From the NCBI RefSeq assembly GCF_945859705.1, contig NC_079135.1:30181679-30245678 (forward strand): 64,000 bases of DNA, written 5' to 3'. Under the pieces are notes generated by a model. It was not told the DNA's origin, did not search any database, and was given only the letters and a program-made list of their open reading frames with translations. The stretch comes from Episyrphus balteatus (lineage: Eukaryota; Arthropoda; Insecta; Diptera; Syrphidae). Positions 61,511 to 64,000 of the stretch are shown piece by piece; position 1 is the stretch's first letter, and the number at the start of each line of letters is the position of its first letter. The translations under genes were made by a program, and so were the position numbers.

Positions 61511-62365
61511 AAAATAAATTGCACGACTGGGGTCGCACGTACTTGCTCTTATGCTATAATGTAACTATAATGTTAAAGCTTTTTATTCAAAAAATTTAAA
61601 ATTTGATATTTTGAAGAAATTTCATAAGTAGTATAAAAAAATTAAATCTGTTTTTATAATTAATTAAACTCCGTTTTAAATTATCTTAAAAAAAAAAAAA
61701 CAAATATGCCATTTTATTTCTCGTATAAAAAGGTATTTTAAGAAAAAAATTTTCGAAAATTGTAGGAGCCGTTTTTTAAAAAAATAATTTTTTATATATA
61801 AAAATTTTTTAACATTTTTCAAAAAAAAAGTTGGTATGCCATTTTGAAGAAATAATTAATTTACACATAAAAACTAAATTTCAAAATTTTTCATTGATCC
61901 GTTTTCAAAAAATTGATTTTTCAAAAAAAAATTTTGAAATATTTTTTAAAAAACCAAAAATGCGTTTTTTGAAAAATTTCTAAAATTTTAATATTATCTT
62001 TACTTACACACTTTTGTATAAAAATTTTCATTTAAATCGGGTTAATGTTGCACGAGATATTCAGAAACGAAAAAAACCGTTCTATGACAGGTACCGTTAA
62101 TAACGGTACAAAAAATATTTTTTTTTATTTAAAAAGTTGGCTCTTATGTGTAGTACTACACACAAAAATTTTAATCAAAATCGTTAGAGCCGTTTTTGAA
62201 AAAAATTAACTTTTCTATTTCCGTTATATGCAGGTACCGTTAGTTTTGGTCATAAAAAAAAAATTTCAATTTCCCCTCTAGGGAATCACCAAAAACTGCT
62301 AACTACCAAGTTTGAAGAAAATCACTTCACTCGTTTAGGCTGCAGCTCCAGATAGAGACAGACAC

Positions 62366-62406
<41 letters not shown>

Positions 62407-62526
62407 ATTGCCGGACCCACTTTTTTGGCATTCTCCATCATCGTAATGTCATGTAAAATTGTTATCTCGAGTTCGATTTTTTTTTACGAATCCTAAACTT
62501 GCCCTATAGTACCTATATCGCAAGTA
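61511..62526 (+). mobile_element. mini-me/DINE-1-like repeat with (GACA)n
   Basis: Begins AAATAAATTGCACGACTGGG then CACGTACTTGCTCTTA, and ends in a modified hairpin ACTTGC...GCAAGTA at 62526. The GTCY-type microsatellite is a pure (ACAG)n run at about 62362-62405, longest of the copies. Internal GGTACCGTTA and ATCGTTAGAGCCGTTTTTGA motifs. Sits wholly inside the TA-flanked MITE. Confidence 0.75.
62358..62405 (+). repeat. (ACAG)n microsatellite
   Basis: About eleven tandem CAGA units directly after AGAGACAGACACA, located where the mini-me family carries its GTCY proto-microsatellite. Confidence 0.9.
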
Positions 62527-62769
62527 AAAAATTGGTGCACGAACAAGAAAAACACAAGCATTTAGCATTAGCATTTGACAATTTTTGACAATGAAAATTT
62601 TTGGCGATTCACATTTTAGAGAAATTCGCATTATCGGTAATTCACATTATCGAGGGACTACTGTACTTTTTTTATTGAGGACAAAATAACAAAGCTTAAT
62701 CAAAACCTCAAAAGTTATGAGAGTTTTCAAAATTAAACTTTAAAAATGACGAATAATGTAATTATAATA

Positions 62770-62880
62770 AAAATTCACGTATAAATCCTCTGTATCAAAT
62801 TTCGAGTAAATTAGTTAGCTAGATAAGTTTCTGGATCGAAAACCATATACTTGCCCTACATTCCATAGAGCAAAGAAAAA
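62770..62880 (+). mobile_element. Remnant 3' end of a mini-me-like repeat
   Basis: Shares the order TCTGTATCAAATTT, then CGAAAACCATATACTTGCCCTA and ATAGAGCAA with the intact 3' ends, but is degraded and lacks a 5' part. Confidence 0.4.
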
Positions 62881-64000
62881 TGAAATATGAACCGACAATT
62901 TAACTCGCCATATACGGAATCATGATTCCAATCCGAAATAAAGACATAAGTAAAGTATACATATGAACAGACACAAATGTGTAGAATATAGAAAGTGTAA
63001 GGATATACTGTTTCATAAACTAAAAAAGCAAACACTATATTCTGTTACGAAAGGAATAGTCAAACACTATATGAATATGAGATGTCCTTGGTATTATATG
63101 ACGGAACTAAAGTTTCAGATTGAGTTACGTGCTTTGAGTTAAGTGGACTCGGATACAAAGAAAAAAAATATCACCATGCAAATGTAAAAAAAAAACTGCA
63201 AACTCATTTCCGTATATTAAATGTTTGGTCCCTTTCTAGTCTACGTGCACCCAAATAAATTAATGGAGTCTCTGTTTGAACTACTAAAAAAAAACCTACA
63301 CATAAATCCTTCAAATGCTTTGGATTGGAACTGACAAAAAAGAAAATATGAGGTATATATATATTTGGCATTTGCTTGGAATTGGCAGAGCTATAGTATT
63401 ATTTGAACTAATTTTTTGTTTTCAAACTTAATTTTAACTTGTTTAAAGGCTCTCACTTTAAACAAGTGAAAAAAAAAACTTAATTTTAGATCGAAAACAA
63501 AACTTTAAATTTGAAATAATATTGAGCTTTTTTTTCTATTTGTATACGCTTAACCAATATATTTAGCCAATTTTATCGAACTGAAATATTTCTGTTAATT
63601 TCATAGTACCATTTGATTTCCCTCGCTGTCCGAATTTGTATAAATAATTCGTTCATTTTTTCCCCCAAAGTAATAATCTCGCTGCGAGTTCATGATATCC
63701 ATAAACTAATAACTTAAACTGTTTATGATATGAGTGCTCATTATCTTTTATCTCTAACTAAACGTCACAAACATAAACTTAATTAATGTGTTTGCAACTT
63801 AAGTAATCCACCCGCACACAAACTTTAATAAAAATCTACCCATATTATACTTATTATTCTTGGAGAAGAACAAAAAAATACCCACAAAGGACATAATCAG
63901 ATTAACGCTATTACAGTATGAGTGCATGTAGAATTACAAAAAGAACACTTGTTGAAACCGTTTATACACATCACTCTTTACCAATTGCCCTTACTATTAC
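62881..64000. other. Gene-free right edge
   Basis: AT-rich; a short inverted CTTGTTTAAAG/CTTTAAACAAG pair at 63438-63463 is the only structure noticed. Confidence 0.4.

Larger units (their letters stand above)
61181..62663. mobile_element. pogo-like (Tc1/mariner) MITE interrupted by a Helentron-type element
   Basis: Perfect 23-bp terminal inverted repeats beginning CAGTAGTCCCTCGATAATGT, flanked by TA on both sides (61179-61180 and 62664-62665), as expected of Tc1/mariner-pogo insertions. Second-tier TTAGAGGGATTCACATTA near the left end has an imperfect counterpart ATTCACATTTTAGAGAAATTC on the right. About 470 bp once the inserted 61511-62526 element is excluded. No transposase. Confidence 0.8.

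Overview
The window is AT-rich, intron-bearing animal DNA, almost certainly from a fly (Diptera). The evidence is a Zasp66-type PDZ gene, a leucyl aminopeptidase-family gene with decayed catalytic residues like the fly sperm leucyl aminopeptidases (S-Laps), and several copies of a mini-me/DINE-1-like (Helentron-type) repeat carrying GTCY-type microsatellites. No bacterial operon, CRISPR array or rRNA gene is present. Species cannot be named from this sequence.

Layout. (1) 1-8040, minus strand: the 5' half of a Zasp66-like muscle Z-disc PDZ gene, four coding exons, continuing off the left edge. (2) 8041-17931: intergenic, mainly repeats (an FB-like foldback element, a foldback interrupted by a Helentron) and one unrecognised 183-codon ORF. 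(3) 17932-23399, plus: TBC1D13-like Rab GTPase-activating protein, seven exons, 384 aa, with a GC-AG intron. (4) 24672-26389, plus: M17 leucyl aminopeptidase family gene, two exons, 550 aa, predicted catalytically dead. (5) 26390-32500: intergenic, repeats only. (6) 32501-53378, minus: five-exon DUF1295 / steroid 5-alpha-reductase-superfamily membrane protein of 326 aa with two introns of about 9-10 kb. (7) 53379-64000: gene-free, dominated by nested transposons.

Most interesting result. The DUF1295 gene ends at a UAG whose 3' context is UAG-CAA-UCA, an exact match to the UAG-CARYYA leaky-stop motif known from tobamoviruses. The same reading frame then stays open for 211 more codons. These encode a His-rich, acidic, low-complexity tail with an 11-His run, ending in a class I PDZ-ligand-like TTIL. 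This looks like programmed stop-codon readthrough giving a second isoform of about 538 aa.

The rest of the interest lies in mobile elements with clear structural signatures. They include a Transib-type element (CGTCG duplications, CACTGTG ends), a hAT-type element (8-bp duplication ATTAGTCA) containing nested inverted-repeat elements, a TA-flanked pogo-like MITE holding a Helentron-type element, several GGGCC-ended MITEs with 3-bp duplications, and MITEs carrying a tRNA-like internal segment. The four protein-coding genes show no shared pathway; they are ordinary eukaryotic neighbours on both strands.
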